A stretch of DNA of 64,000 nt, taken from NCBI RefSeq assembly GCF_000219625.1, contig NC_018211.1, forward strand, positions 1,054,001-1,118,000, written 5' to 3'. The notes below the pieces were generated by a model. The model made no database searches and was not told the DNA's origin. It saw only the letters and a list, made by a program, of their open reading frames with translations. A program made the position numbers and the translations under genes. This document shows, one piece after another, positions 9,497 through 19,423 of this stretch; within the stretch, counting starts at the first letter, position 1; every line of letters begins with the position of its first letter. Source of the DNA: Zymoseptoria tritici IPO323. Its lineage: Eukaryota > Ascomycota > Dothideomycetes > Mycosphaerellales > Mycosphaerellaceae.

Positions 9497-10261
9497 GGTA
9501 GGAAGTCTTTGCATGCTGGGTGAGAGGATATGAATAGAAGGAGAGCTTTGCTTGATTACCATGCTAGTTGCCTAGATGAGCGCTCGGTGTCTTGTTACTG
9601 TTAGAATCCATCGCGGGAGGGGGATGGTGGCATGTCTTTATCGGCATTCGGCCAATGAATGACGGCGCGGGGGTATACCGAAGGATTCACCATTCCCATC
9701 ATCGGAACTCCGCGGCTTGAAGAGAGAAGAGAGAAAACGTGTTGATGGCCGGACGAAGTAGGTTGCTGCATTGGCATCGAGAGAGGAGTCCCTTTGCCAC
9801 GTGGCCTGACTCCTCGCTTCACGTCCTCACCTCACCTCGCTCCATCTAGAACTATTCAACTACCTACCCAGCCAACGAACTCTATGTCTAACAGCAATGA
9901 GCCCGATATCCAGACTTCTGGCCTCGCTGGAAAGAAGTTTGATCCAAGGAAAGACCGGCACGCAACGTCGCAAAAGCGCAAGAACTGCACGAAGTGAGAA
10001 CCTCGGACGATTTGGCGGCAACCACAGGACCTCACGATGTTTCACAGCGGTCCACGAGAAGCACACTGCAAACAGTTCCAAATTTCATTCATGCACGCAA
10101 AGTCTGACGAAGCACAATCTCTCGAAGCAAAGTACATCGCTTTTGACGCAGGCATCGTCCCGCCATTTGCTCCAAAACACCCATTTGTCTTCGCAACACG
10201 AAGTTGTGATTTTCTCCCATGTCTCAAAGCAAGTCTCAAAGCAAGTCTCAAAGCACAAGTC
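9497..10261. other. Intergenic region with no supported gene
   Basis: This 765-bp stretch holds the peptidase promoter on its left. An ATG at 9884 opens a 37-residue frame (MSNSNEPDIQTSG...KNCTK) that recalls small hydrophilic proteins, but nothing else supports it. The right end (10221-10270) is a short tandem repeat, listed separately. Confidence 0.5.
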
Positions 10262-10270
10262 TCAAAGCAA
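10221..10270. repeat. Short tandem repeat (12-bp unit, four copies) spanning a stop codon
   Basis: Four copies of GTCTCAAAGCAA start at 10221, 10233, 10245 and 10259. The third has a 2-bp insertion (length 14). On the minus strand the last two Leu codons and the TGA stop (10262-10264) of the adjacent gene are encoded by the first unit read; the remaining units lie in its 3' UTR. Confidence 0.9.
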
Positions 10271-10865
10271 GTCGTCGAAGCCGTTGGCCTGGTGGTCCAT
10301 GCCGGTGTCGAAGTTGAACTCGTAATTGGTGTCGTGGGGCAAGGCGTCGCCAGTGAGGGTATGGTCGAAGCTCGCCATGGCGGCATCCTCCTCCTCCATC
10401 ATTTCCTGCTTGACGCCGGCCTTCTTGTTGGACTTTGGAGTGCTGCTCTTGGCGACTCGACCTTGGGTGACGGCTGTAACGAAGAGAGTCAGCTCAACAG
10501 CAGACAGCGCATGAGTCTGGAGGTCACATACTAGTCAGAGCATCCTTCTTGGGAGTCTTTGGCTTGCGCGGAGTGGCGGGCGCAGACTTGCGTCCTCCTG
10601 CAGTAGCATCACGTTCGCCTCGCTCGACCTCGCCCTTAAGCTCGAGGGCCAGCTTCTTGGTCTTGCGGAAACGGTTCTCGAGTGTGTCGTATGTGCAGCC
10701 GAAATGCAAGGCGGCGGCACGATAGTCGATCTTCGACATGGTTAGCATGGTCAGCGGTCCAAAGAGAGAGAGGATGCAGCATACCTTGGCTCCGGTCGCG
10801 ATCAGACACGCCACCGCACGCTCCCAGGCTTCGGCGCTGTTCCAGTCTACGGTACCCTTGGCCAT
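10262..10865 (-). CDS. Small Myb/SANT-like nuclear protein with basic linker and acidic tail
   Basis: Three exons on the minus strand, 10865-10785, 10730-10532 and 10473-10262, encode 163 residues. The introns are 54 and 58 bp; the first carries branch point GCTAAC. Unspliced, the frame fails, while the spliced product reads smoothly. The first 60 residues form a single helix-turn-helix-like unit: Trp8, a helix (EAWERAVACLIATGAK), KIDYRAAALHFG, then TYDTLENRFRKTKKLA. This pattern is common in small dothideomycete and eurotiomycete nuclear proteins. A basic Ala/Pro/Lys linker (SAPATPRKPKTPKK) resembles an AT-hook-rich tail, followed by an acidic end (QEMMEEED). DNA or chromatin binding is inference; no function is known to me. 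It is divergent from a related gene at 11985. Confidence 0.72.
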
Positions 10866-11984
10866 GATGTTGATGGTCGGGTGTGTGTGAGGTGAGATGG
10901 AGAGGGTGTTGGGACGTTGTGTGATGCGGATGTGTGTAGTGTGGTTGGTGATGGGAAAAGTGTGGTTGGTGTTGAAGTGGGAGTCCGAAGGGTCTTTTGT
11001 GAGCTGTCCGTGGTGCGCCGTTTGCAAGTGTGAGCTCGCGTTGCTGCTCTGCTGCCTTGAGAGAGTGACACAAGCCAGAGTGAAGTGCGGCGAAAAGTGA
11101 TCAAACACACGACAGCCCTTCAGAATGGTCAAAGCGGCATGCAAGTGAATCCATACTCACTTTGGTATTCCCGGTCAAGCCAATCACGAGAGATGGAGAT
11201 GCGGAAGCGCACAAGGATATTGCAGTGCGCGCATACGATTCTGCAAGCACTCAACGCGCAACCCTTCTAGCATCGTTCAAAAAGTGACAGGTCGTCGATC
11301 GGATCCACTCTTATGTTGCACAGGAACAACACGTATCCTCGCGATCTTCTCGCGTGGGCTAAAGTGCATGCAGGTACGTCGTCTAGGCTGCGCGGACGAC
11401 ACTGATCAATCCGCGAGGTGTATCCTGTCCTTTCCCCGTTCCCATGTCCCGTTTGTAGCGTTGAGCCACCTGTAATTTCTGATGACCAGGGCAAGTTGAC
11501 GTGATGGACTTGGTAGATCGGAAAAATGACCTGTCGGGGCTCCAAATGACTGCAATCGCTGGTGAAACCCGGATCCCAATCGGTTGCCATATGAAGTCGT
11601 TGCCACGCGACCAGTAGAGTGAGCTCCTAGATAAGCGAATGAAGTGAATTGTGCTGCAGGTCTCAGGCGGCAGCTGAATCAGATCTTCACTTCTCGGCAA
11701 CCAAAGCCTCGCCACAAACTCTTCCGCACTCTTCTTCGCACACTCTCCCACATTTCCGCACACACTTCAACGTCGGCAGCACACTTCCTCCCTTCCACAC
11801 CCATTCCCACCCACACACATCAACGTCAATCCCACAAGCTTCGTAAGTCTTCTCTGATATGCAGCCACCCTAGGCCAGCTCAACCCTACTCCACCTCTTC
11901 TCCACCTCCGCCTCCTCTTCTGGTTCACTCCCGCTTCAAGTCATACCGCCGCTGATTCTTCTTAATTCACAAGCAGAGCACATC
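10866..11984. promoter_or_regulatory. Divergent promoter of the two Myb-like genes, with CA-rich leaders
   Basis: This 1.1-kb gap contains C/A-rich leader-like sequence immediately upstream of both starts (on the minus strand near 10890-11000 and on the plus strand near 11740-11840). A GTAAGT at 11843 and an AG near 11973-11976 could bound a 5'-UTR intron of the right-hand gene, but this is unproven. No coding sequence is supported. Confidence 0.45.
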
Positions 11985-13099
11985 ATGGCCAAAGTATGGA
12001 CCCCAGCCAGGGACCAGAACCTGCTCTTGCTCCTGATTCAAGAAATCAAGATCGACTTCTCCACCCTGCCGCAGAAGTGGCAAGAAAAATATCGTGAGCT
12101 ACCTTCGATTCTTCTGGACCTGCTCCTGCTGACATGTGCGCACAGCGACCGAGACCTTTCAACCTACATCCAAGGCCCTCAGCGAGCATGTTGCCAAGTT
12201 GAAGCGCAACGTGAAGGCCAGCACGAACGCCACTGGCTCCGCTAAGACCTGGACCGCAGCTCGGGATCAGAATCTCCTGCTCCTTCTCATCCAAGAGGTG
12301 AAGGTGGATTTTTCCAAGCTGCCAGCGGCATGGGCGAAGAAGTATCGTGAGTTCTCCCGAACCCATGCGAACCTGCCCTCGCTAATAATAATGCGCAGCA
12401 ACCGAGACATTTCAGCCGACAATGAAAGCCTTCAGTGAGCACGTAGCCAAGCTGAAGCGCGCGGCCAAGTCCAGTGGTGATGCCACAGCAAACGCGAGTT
12501 CCACCACAACAAAGCTCCCATCGACTGGATCCGTCGTCGCCGCAGCGACTCCGCATGGCAAGGTCAGTACCGCCAAACCGCGCCCGAAGCGAGCCCGCGC
12601 AGAGATAAAGAACGAGGAGAGCTCCGAGGACGAGGCCACCGACGACCAGGCGAGCCCAGCAAAGAAGCGCGCCACACCACGCCGCAGTGCAACACGCAAG
12701 TCGTACAAGGAGGAAGACTTCAGCGAGGACGAAGATGCCAACGCCAGTGGGGAGGAAGTTTCGGCGAGTGAACAGGACGACTTCCTCACCTCGGCGCGTG
12801 CCACCTCTCGCACCGTCGACTTCGGGGCCGAAAAGGCAGATTCAGTCATCTCCCGTACCGTCGACTTTGGAGCGGACAAGGCAGACTCGGCCATCTCGAA
12901 CGCTCCCTCGCCAAGCAAGATCGCTGAGGAGCATACTCCCGCCAGCCTCGCCGACGATCAGTTCGGCCAAGACATGTTCCGTCCCATCGACAGCATCGCT
13001 CGCTCGAAGCAGAGCGCCGCACGCCCATTCGGCCAGTTCGACTACTTCGGCAACCCGGTTCCGGAGGACGATGCCGACGACTACATCCCCTCGAAGTGA
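11985..13099 (+). CDS. Myb/SANT-like protein with a tandemly duplicated, intron-containing domain
   Basis: Exons 11985-12093, 12146-12346 and 12399-13099 give 336 residues. Both introns are exactly 52 bp, start GTGAG, and interrupt the same point of each copy of a duplicated module (phase 1, after KKY/EKY and before PTETFQP). Each module of about 67 residues reads W-T-x-ARDQNLLLLLIQE, K-D-F, W, then SEHVAKLKR, resembling a Myb/SANT-type helix set. The copies are roughly three-quarters identical as protein but differ at many third codon positions. The C-terminal 200 residues are basic then acidic (KPRPKRARAEIKNEESSEDE) and contain a second small duplication, SRTVDFGA(E/D)KADS. Nuclear DNA binding is inferred. 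The name of the family is unknown to me. Confidence 0.78.
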
Positions 13100-13236
13100 T
13101 GGTTGGCCAAGTTTGTACTTGATTTCCGGCGGTCTTGCTTCTTACTTGTATCGTCAATGCATACTTGGAGAAGCGCAAGCTTTTGGCGGCGGTCAGCAAA
13201 GGGAGCATGGGGCTGTAATATACAAGAGGTCCTTCG

Positions 13237-14060
13237 TCAGGTGATACTGTTCACCATGGCCCAGTCTTCGGACACGTCAGCGAAGGTCTCAACGGCGAAT
13301 TGTTTTTGTTCTCAAGTGCTTTACCTTCACCCAGACAGTCCTTGTTTTCCAATATTGTCTGGCCTTTGCCTCCATCAAAAGCAGTTTTTATCGCGGTTCT
13401 AGCCAGCCGATCGACCGAAATGCAAGGCATGATTGCCTCTGAAATTACCGTGCCCATGTTGTCCGCACTGCCAGCCAGCACTCTCCCAGGCCGCAACGCT
13501 ATCACTTCAAAGCACTTATGACCTTCCACCTCTCCCGCGCTTTGTACAGTTTCAAACAACCCCTTCTCGGCAGCACCCTTGATCTTTCGACTGTCGGCAT
13601 ACATCCACAGTCTTCGAAATTGATCAACCTCCGCTCCCCAGCCCGATATAAAAACAAACCGGAACGGAAACCTCTTCTCCCCAGCGGCAGGACTCTTCTC
13701 CGGAAACCCGGTATGCGGCTCCAACGCCGTAGCCAAATGTCCCGCGAAAGCCTCCGCTGCAGCAACAGGATAATTCACACCAACTCTTCTTGCTTCATCG
13801 AGGTCCTTGAACTGCTGCACGCTACCTCCTAGCGACCATATACAGGCTTCTACGCCTTCTTCACGGAGTCGATCGAGGAGCTCGGGGCTATAGGTCTCGA
13901 ACTCCTCGTGCAGGAGCTGGGTGACCTTTTTGTGGGAGAAGCGATTGTCGAGCGGACGGCGGGTGAGGACGTAGATGTGGGAGATGAAGGTGTGGGCGAT
14001 GCATTGTTTGAGGATCTCGCTGCCGATGAAGCCCGTGCTGCCGGTGAGGACTATCTTCAT
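13237..14060 (-). CDS. NAD(P)-binding Rossmann-fold (epimerase/dehydrogenase-like) protein
   Basis: The first exon runs 14060-13325. I favour a 59-bp intron (13324-13266, donor GTAAAG, branch GCTGAC, acceptor GAAG) to a 29-bp last exon ending at 13237, which yields 254 residues ending GEDWAMVNSIT. Without splicing the frame runs to 13251 with a less natural tail. The N-terminus has the extended-SDR dinucleotide motif GSTGFIG after a hydrophobic strand (MKIVLTG). There is a middle WSLGGS block, and FVFISGWGAEVDQ ... YADSRKIKGAAE resembles the catalytic strand with a Lys but without a clear YxxxK. It is most similar to short NmrA/epimerase-like proteins of fungi. The substrate is unknown. Confidence 0.75.
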
Positions 14061-14553
14061 TGTCGTAAGAGGCTCTTAAGCCCGGATTGGATGAGAAAGG
14101 AGAAGTCCTGAGTCGAGGGCCGTGTGTCCCGGTCACTTGCCGGGCAGATGTCACTGCACAGGATCAGTCATCACAGTGGTGCCGGTGTCGTAGTCACGGC
14201 ATCAAGATGCATCATCATGGGCGTGAACGTGAGGTGGATGCAGACGATGTCAAATCGCGCCATCAATATTTGATTCAAGCGGCCTTCAAATCTACTAGGT
14301 TTGGCGCTAGCTTACAAGCGTATTCACTTCACTTCACTTCTTGAACTCCATCGCCTAAACAACGAAGAGGCGGTCCAAAGCCATACGCCGGATTGTCTGC
14401 ACGACAGTAGGCGGCTTCGCGCTATTCTTTTCTGCGCTTACTGCATGGCATCGCTCTCGTAGCCAAATTCGTTCGGCATTTTCTGGTCCTTTTAATTTTT
14501 CACTGGGCCGATGGCTACGCCATACCAGACTTCCACCTGATTTACAAAGAGCC
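14061..14553. promoter_or_regulatory. Divergent promoter with two short upstream ORFs before LDAH
   Basis: A 493-bp gap between divergent genes. Close to the LDAH start lie two tiny ATG-stop frames, MASLS at 14445 and MATPYQTST at 14511-14540, the second ending 13 bp before the main ATG. A short ACTTC tandem repeat sits near 14325-14340. Whether the uORFs are in the transcript is not shown. Confidence 0.4.
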
Positions 14554-15716
14554 ATGCAGGAACTGCAAGATGAGATCACTCTCCACCCTTCACCACTAGA
14601 GCGAGGCAGCAATGACCCTGCTAAACCCCTTTTGATCTTCTTCGTCTGCGGGAATCCTGGCTTGATCGAGTACTACCGGGCATTCCTCGAAGAAATTCAG
14701 CATCAACTCCAAGCGGACGGGCAAGCCAAGAACGTGATTCTGTACGGGGCCAGTCACGATGGCTTTGAGATTCATCCATCAACAAAGCGGAAAACCGCAC
14801 ATGCTCCGCCTTTCTCATTGCAAGAAGAGATTGAGAGCGTGCAGCGACGATTACAGGAGAAAGCAGAAGAGCTCGCGGAATCAGGCGGTCCGATCGATGT
14901 TGTACTGATGGGTCACTCAGTCGGGTCGTATATGCTGCTTGAAGTGATTACTTGGTGGCAGAGGCAGCGCGATCAGCAGGCACTGTATAGAATCGTTGGT
15001 GGCGTGTGTCTTTTCCCGACTGTTGTTGACATTGCTAAGAGCAGTAAAGGGAGAAGTCTCAGTGTGAGTATAGACCAGTTTCAATTCTTATCGCTCTTCT
15101 GACGTCGCTACAGTGGCTTCTTGGTCTCCCGTTCATGCCAGGCTTCCTGCAATTCGTTGCTAGATGTGTTGCCTCAATACCGACTTCATGGATCAACTGG
15201 CCGCGACTGCTCAATCCCGGGACCGAAGGCGTCGCCGTCACAGAAGCGATGATCAGGAGTCAGCATAGTGTGCGACAGATCATGTACGTCTCATACCCTC
15301 GCCTGTATTTCTACCAAGCTGACATTGACCGCTCTAGATACATGGCAAACCAAGAAATGCACGAAATAAAAGAAGATAAATGGCATCCAGCCAACCTCTG
15401 GGGTCTGCTCCCGCATGAGTACGATTCTGACGGAGCAGACACCTCCACAACAGAGACACACGACGCTCCAAGAACGAGGCTCTTCTTCTACTGGGGCAAT
15501 GACGACTATTGGGTGAACAACGACTCTCGAGACTCGCTCATCGCATCGCGGGCTCAGACTTCGGACAAGAATACACACTCGCGAGCAAAGATGATGATCG
15601 ATCAGAGCGATATACCGCATCCGTTCTCGATGGAGACAAAGCATACGAAGATCGTGGCTGGACATGTTGCTGAATTTATTGGAGAGCTGAGAGAGCAGCT
15701 GGCGGCACAGACGTGA
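14554..15716 (+). CDS. Lipid-droplet-associated hydrolase (LDAH / DUF2305 family)
   Basis: Exons 14554-15063, 15114-15283 and 15338-15716 encode 352 residues. Introns are 50 and 54 bp; the second has no stop and a length divisible by three, so its retention would keep the frame. The family is an alpha/beta-hydrolase on lipid droplets, thought to act on sterol or neutral lipid esters. Seen here: the early block LLIFFVCGNPGLIEYYRAFLE (the usual GNPG(L/N)xxFY motif), the nucleophile elbow GHSVGSY, a hydrophobic segment WLLGLPFMPGFLQFVARC, the conserved SQHSVRQI region, and a late FFYWGNDDYWV block carrying the likely catalytic Asp. His in VAGHVAEF may complete the triad. The length fits fungal homologues. 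Confidence 0.9.
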
Positions 15717-15994
15717 TAGAAATGGATTTCATTCGAAATGCATTGTGGACGGACAGTACCCCGTAAGCGCCAGAATCAATCTGATAGCAGGAAATTGCAG
15801 ATCTCCCAGTGTCGCCCTTCTCCTCGTAGGTCCACGCATGCAGCTTCGGCTTTCCAAGAACAAAACTTAATCATGCAGCCATGTGGCCACGCAGACCAAC
15901 AGGTCTATCCTCGAATCTTGGAACATCACTTCGTCACATTCGCCCAATATCAAAGCCCTACCCGTCTCGAAGTCTGCGTCTGCGGCTCGCTAGC

Positions 15995-16873
15995 TCACTC
16001 ATTCCTCCTCCACGCCGCCGCTGCGGCTTTCTCCTTTGCCTTCTTCTCGTGTGGCGACCGGCTGGACTCGATATTTGAATCGCTGCGACGCAGCATGGTC
16101 CTTCCACGAGGCTCAGTGTCTTCGTCGTGAGCTGCGGCCGGAGATGGCAGGTAGCGGCAGGAAGTAGCAGGCCGAGAGAAAGCGCCAGGGGTCGAAGATT
16201 CCATTGCCGCGAGAACAAAGTCCAGTGGGCAAGTATTTTGATCGCTGCCGCTTTCATTTGCTTGAGCCGGTGATGATAACTGGATGGGACCACAGATCGA
16301 TGTGTAAATTGAGACAGCAATGAAGCCCGCAAGTTCCAGCTCCACAAGACACAATACAGCTTCTGCGTTACATTGAAGAAGATCACCGTACTCGAATTGC
16401 CAGACGCAGTTCACGGCCGTGATGTAAGTGAACAGAACCACGGCGTCGAGTCCAGGAACAGGGGTCTCGGCCAGTTTCCAGTAAAGTGGGCGCTGAGCGT
16501 GAACGTAGCCTTTCATGTGAATGCTCAGGAGGAATTCTGTGGTTGCGAGGATGAAGAAGAAACCGACCAGGAAGACGTGGCTGCGGTACCACATGACGGC
16601 GAGGATGTTGAATGTGAAGATCTCGATGGCAGCGGCGCAGTTGGCGAAGATGCGCAATACGACTAAGGCGAGGTCGAGGCCGATGCTGAGCAACAACCAG
16701 GTGCCCGTCAGGCGGAGAAGTGTGGCTGTGACGGACCAGGTAGCCTTGAAGACTTGGATAATGTTGGTGAGAGTGGTGGAGAACGTGCTGGTAGAGTTGA
16801 CTCTCGATGGATTGGTGAGCACGGTGGCCATGTTCGTCGTGCTAGGGGTGGCCGAAGCAGTTAGATTGGCCAT
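15995..16873 (-). CDS. Multi-pass membrane protein of unknown function
   Basis: A single-exon gene of 292 residues. It is not a family I recognise. The first 40 residues are Ser/Thr-rich. Four or five hydrophobic segments follow between about residues 45 and 190 (TWLLLSIGLDLALVVLRIF, ILAVMWYRSHVFLVGFFFIL, DAVVLFTYITAVNCVW, LAGFIAVSIYTSI). The C-terminal 100 residues are hydrophilic and probably cytoplasmic, ending in a Lys/Ala-rich coil (HEKKAKEKAAAAAWRRNE). The topology recalls small MARVEL-like or SUR7-like fungal membrane proteins, but the loop cysteines that would settle this are not seen. The start is the first ATG; no upstream extension is plausible. Confidence 0.62.
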   Translation of the reverse strand: MANLTASATPSTTNMATVLTNPSRVNSTSTFSTTLTNIIQVFKATWSVTATLLRLTGTWLLLSIGLDLALVVLRIFANCAAAIEIFTFNILAVMWYRSHVFLVGFFFILATTEFLLSIHMKGYVHAQRPLYWKLAETPVPGLDAVVLFTYITAVNCVWQFEYGDLLQCNAEAVLCLVELELAGFIAVSIYTSICGPIQLSSPAQANESGSDQNTCPLDFVLAAMESSTPGAFSRPATSCRYLPSPAAAHDEDTEPRGRTMLRRSDSNIESSRSPHEKKAKEKAAAAAWRRNE

Positions 16874-17262
16874 CGTTTGTAGTAGTTCCTGTAATGATGA
16901 GATCGACTTGGAAGCTGGATGAGAATGAATTGTGGAAGAAGAACATGACCAGAGACCGTTGACGCCTTTTTGATCGAACGCCCATCGCGAAGTGTCTCAC
17001 CACGAGCAAGCGAAATGTGGCAAGGTGATTGTCATTTCATATGTGCAGTCCTGGAACATGCATTAGCTACTGTATTTCTGCGGGCTCCCGCATGTTCGTG
17101 AGGCATCAGGACTCATTGATGTCCCACACGGTTCTTTGTCCAGCAAACATGGCTACGAGCTCACCAATCGACCGAAACAATGCCGTTGTCCAATATACCA
17201 GTTACGCCTCGCTGACATGCAACAATGCCACAATCGAGCCGGTTCAACATATGGCGTTGGGC
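16874..17262. other. Intergenic stretch, nothing recognised
   Basis: A 389-bp gap between two minus-strand genes. It serves as the promoter of the membrane-protein gene and the 3' flank of the GIY-YIG gene. No coding, RNA or repeat signal was seen. Confidence 0.5.
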
Positions 17263-18648
17263 CTAATTCGCCTGACTCTCCGCCCACTTGACCCATCTCC
17301 GTACGCACTCGTCGACTCTCCTGACACCCTCCTGGCTAGCATCGACCCGGAACCATTCTTGGTGCGTCCTCCCACAGGCTTCGCACTCCTTCATGACCCG
17401 TTGTTCGTTGAGTTCCAGGTGCACTAAGCGCTCCACGCGCTTCACGAACTTGACTTTCTTGACGTCCCTTCCGATGTCCTCGGGAGCAGGAGACGACTCG
17501 CCAGGAGTAGCACTGGTTCTTGGAGATGGAGACGGAGAGGAAGAATTCGACGATGGCATGTAGGGATACCATCGAACCAGATTCAGGGCGTAGCCACATT
17601 GCTTTTGCCACTCCTTCATCCGGCGGCTGACGTTGTTGGCGCGACCAATCTTGAGCATAATCGTTTTGTCTTGATTGCGCTGACCGGCGCCACCTCGAGC
17701 AGACTCTCCACCATATTCTGACATGACAGCGCTCACACGGCGCCGTTGGTCTTTGGGTGGAGCGAGCAAGGATTTGGCAGTTGAAGTGTCGGGTGCGGCG
17801 GCGTCCTTGGGAGTCAGCCAGAAGATGTAGATGTAGCCTTCCTCGTCTGCGGCACTGATAGGCTTCAGCAGCTCCGCGAGTAGGGCGGCAGTAGTTTGCG
17901 GGCTGAGATGTGGCGGGAGAAGAGAGAGTAGTCGGTCTGTCTGCGGGTTGGAAGAGTGTTTCTGCTGTTGCGATTGGACGCTCGGACGAGGTGACTCGTA
18001 ATTCGTAGGTTTTGCTGCAGGTTTTGGAGCATGGCTCGCCTGTTCGAGTCGTTTTCGGCGCCGAACGATCTCAATTTGGTCGCTGTCCGCGGCTCCACAA
18101 CAGAGAGAAGCCCAGAAGCCTTGTTTCTTTTTTTGCGGTCTCGTTTTGGAGGCTTGACCCAGTCCATATTTCTCGCCGTATGGTGCTGGCTGCTGCTGCA
18201 CAGCATAGTCCATTGTCTGCGTGCGACCATCCACTTTTCCGAGGCCACCAGTTTTCTTGCTCTTTGGCCTCTTCTTCCCACCACTGTCCTCCTCGTCCGT
18301 CAACGCCGTGATCCCGAGCCGCTGAACCAACGTGTCAATGCTGCTCTTCCCCTTGAGCTCAAATATCTCCGTATCGTGTCTTCCCGGTCTTCCTTGCCCA
18401 GGCTTCACTGCATGCACAGCGTTATTCGTAGCTTGATCTTTGTGTTGCCAGCAGTAAAACTCCGCCGCTTCTTCTCCCACCGCAACAACTCCTGCATTCG
18501 AACGCCTGTTGTTCATCGACAAGGCCAGCGCTCGGCGACACGGTCGGCCAGCGGATGTGAGTCCTTGGCATGTCGACGCAGGGTTCTTCGAATCGCTTCG
18601 GCTCATGAGAGACTCCGGAGAGGGCGCTGTTCTGTGAAAGGGAGACAT
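17263..18648 (-). CDS. GIY-YIG (T5orf172/DUF1766) domain protein
   Basis: A single-exon gene of 461 residues. The C-terminal part (about 270-440) holds the T5orf172 form of the GIY-YIG fold: GYIYIFWLTP, then IMLKIGRANNVSRRMKEWQKQC. Toward the end, HLELNEQR, CEACGRTHQEWF and VRRWVKW are typical of the DUF1766 group, which includes S. pombe mug113. The N-terminal part has a Cys/His motif, CQGLTSAGRPCRR ... FYCWQHKD, seen in many fungal proteins of this group and possibly zinc-binding. The middle is low complexity. Whether fungal members cut DNA is not known. A nuclease role is inferred only from the fold, and I did not verify the catalytic Arg and Glu beyond RANNVSRR. Confidence 0.82.
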   Translation of the reverse strand: MSPFHRTAPSPESLMSRSDSKNPASTCQGLTSAGRPCRRALALSMNNRRSNAGVVAVGEEAAEFYCWQHKDQATNNAVHAVKPGQGRPGRHDTEIFELKGKSSIDTLVQRLGITALTDEEDSGGKKRPKSKKTGGLGKVDGRTQTMDYAVQQQPAPYGEKYGLGQASKTRPQKKKQGFWASLCCGAADSDQIEIVRRRKRLEQASHAPKPAAKPTNYESPRPSVQSQQQKHSSNPQTDRLLSLLPPHLSPQTTAALLAELLKPISAADEEGYIYIFWLTPKDAAAPDTSTAKSLLAPPKDQRRRVSAVMSEYGGESARGGAGQRNQDKTIMLKIGRANNVSRRMKEWQKQCGYALNLVRWYPYMPSSNSSSPSPSPRTSATPGESSPAPEDIGRDVKKVKFVKRVERLVHLELNEQRVMKECEACGRTHQEWFRVDASQEGVRRVDECVRRWVKWAESQAN

Positions 18649-19423
18649 GGTCGTTCACGCTGGTGTTCTCGATCTGAAGGAGAGAGCGGAGAGAGCGGAG
18701 GACTCTGGGGAGAGAAAGGCAGTATGTGTGAGAGGAATATAGCCATGAACGAAAAGCTGCACATTACCCATGAATGCTATGACGGCAATGCCATTGTGTT
18801 TGCAAGCATTATTCACGAACTAAACGCACAAGCGAAGGTCGGTATGGGGCGAAGCCGCTGTTGCCTCGAGTCCAGCGCGCTTCGGTGGCTGGCGCGCATG
18901 TGAATAACGTCGTGGCTGGGGCATGGAGGCGATTCTGACGCGCGAGCACGTGAATTGAGGCATCCTCTTGGAGATGCTGTATCTCTCATGCTGTGCATGA
19001 GAGTGTCATTCGAGATGAGTTTTGAAGAGTGAACTGGTTGATAAAGCGATTGTGATTTGGACAAAGGTTTGGAAGGAACGAGGTCGGAGCGAGTGGTGCC
19101 TCAGGCTGAGACGAGAATGCTCTCCGCGAGGACCTCACTTCTTCCACTTCCTTTGTTCCTCCTCCGTGACCCACGTCCGTGGTGCCGCTCGAAATGCACG
19201 GCGTGACATGCACCTCAGTGACTTGGTGTGTGCAGTTTGAGCAGGAGAGCAGAGGTAACGAGAGACTGTATTCCAAGGTCTATGTCAGCAGCTCGCGTAC
19301 CCACGACCACACATAAGCGCCTGACTGCTCTTTGAGCTGTCTAACGACTGAGCAGCGTCTTGAACCTCGAAATTGAGCAGACACTGTTCGCACAAGATCG
19401 TCGCGCTGAACGGCTGATGAGAA
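18649..19423. promoter_or_regulatory. Divergent intergenic region, nothing specific recognised
   Basis: A 775-bp gap between the divergent GIY-YIG and HET genes. No TATA box, repeat or RNA gene was seen; the short frames here are unconvincing. Confidence 0.45.

Noticed and set aside
9884..9997. 37-residue frame starting MSNSNEPDIQ
   Set aside because: Too short, with no splice partner or conserved motif; chance is as likely.
18031..18903. 290-residue plus-strand open frame
   Set aside because: It lies mostly antisense to the GIY-YIG gene, which has recognisable motifs; the plus frame has none.
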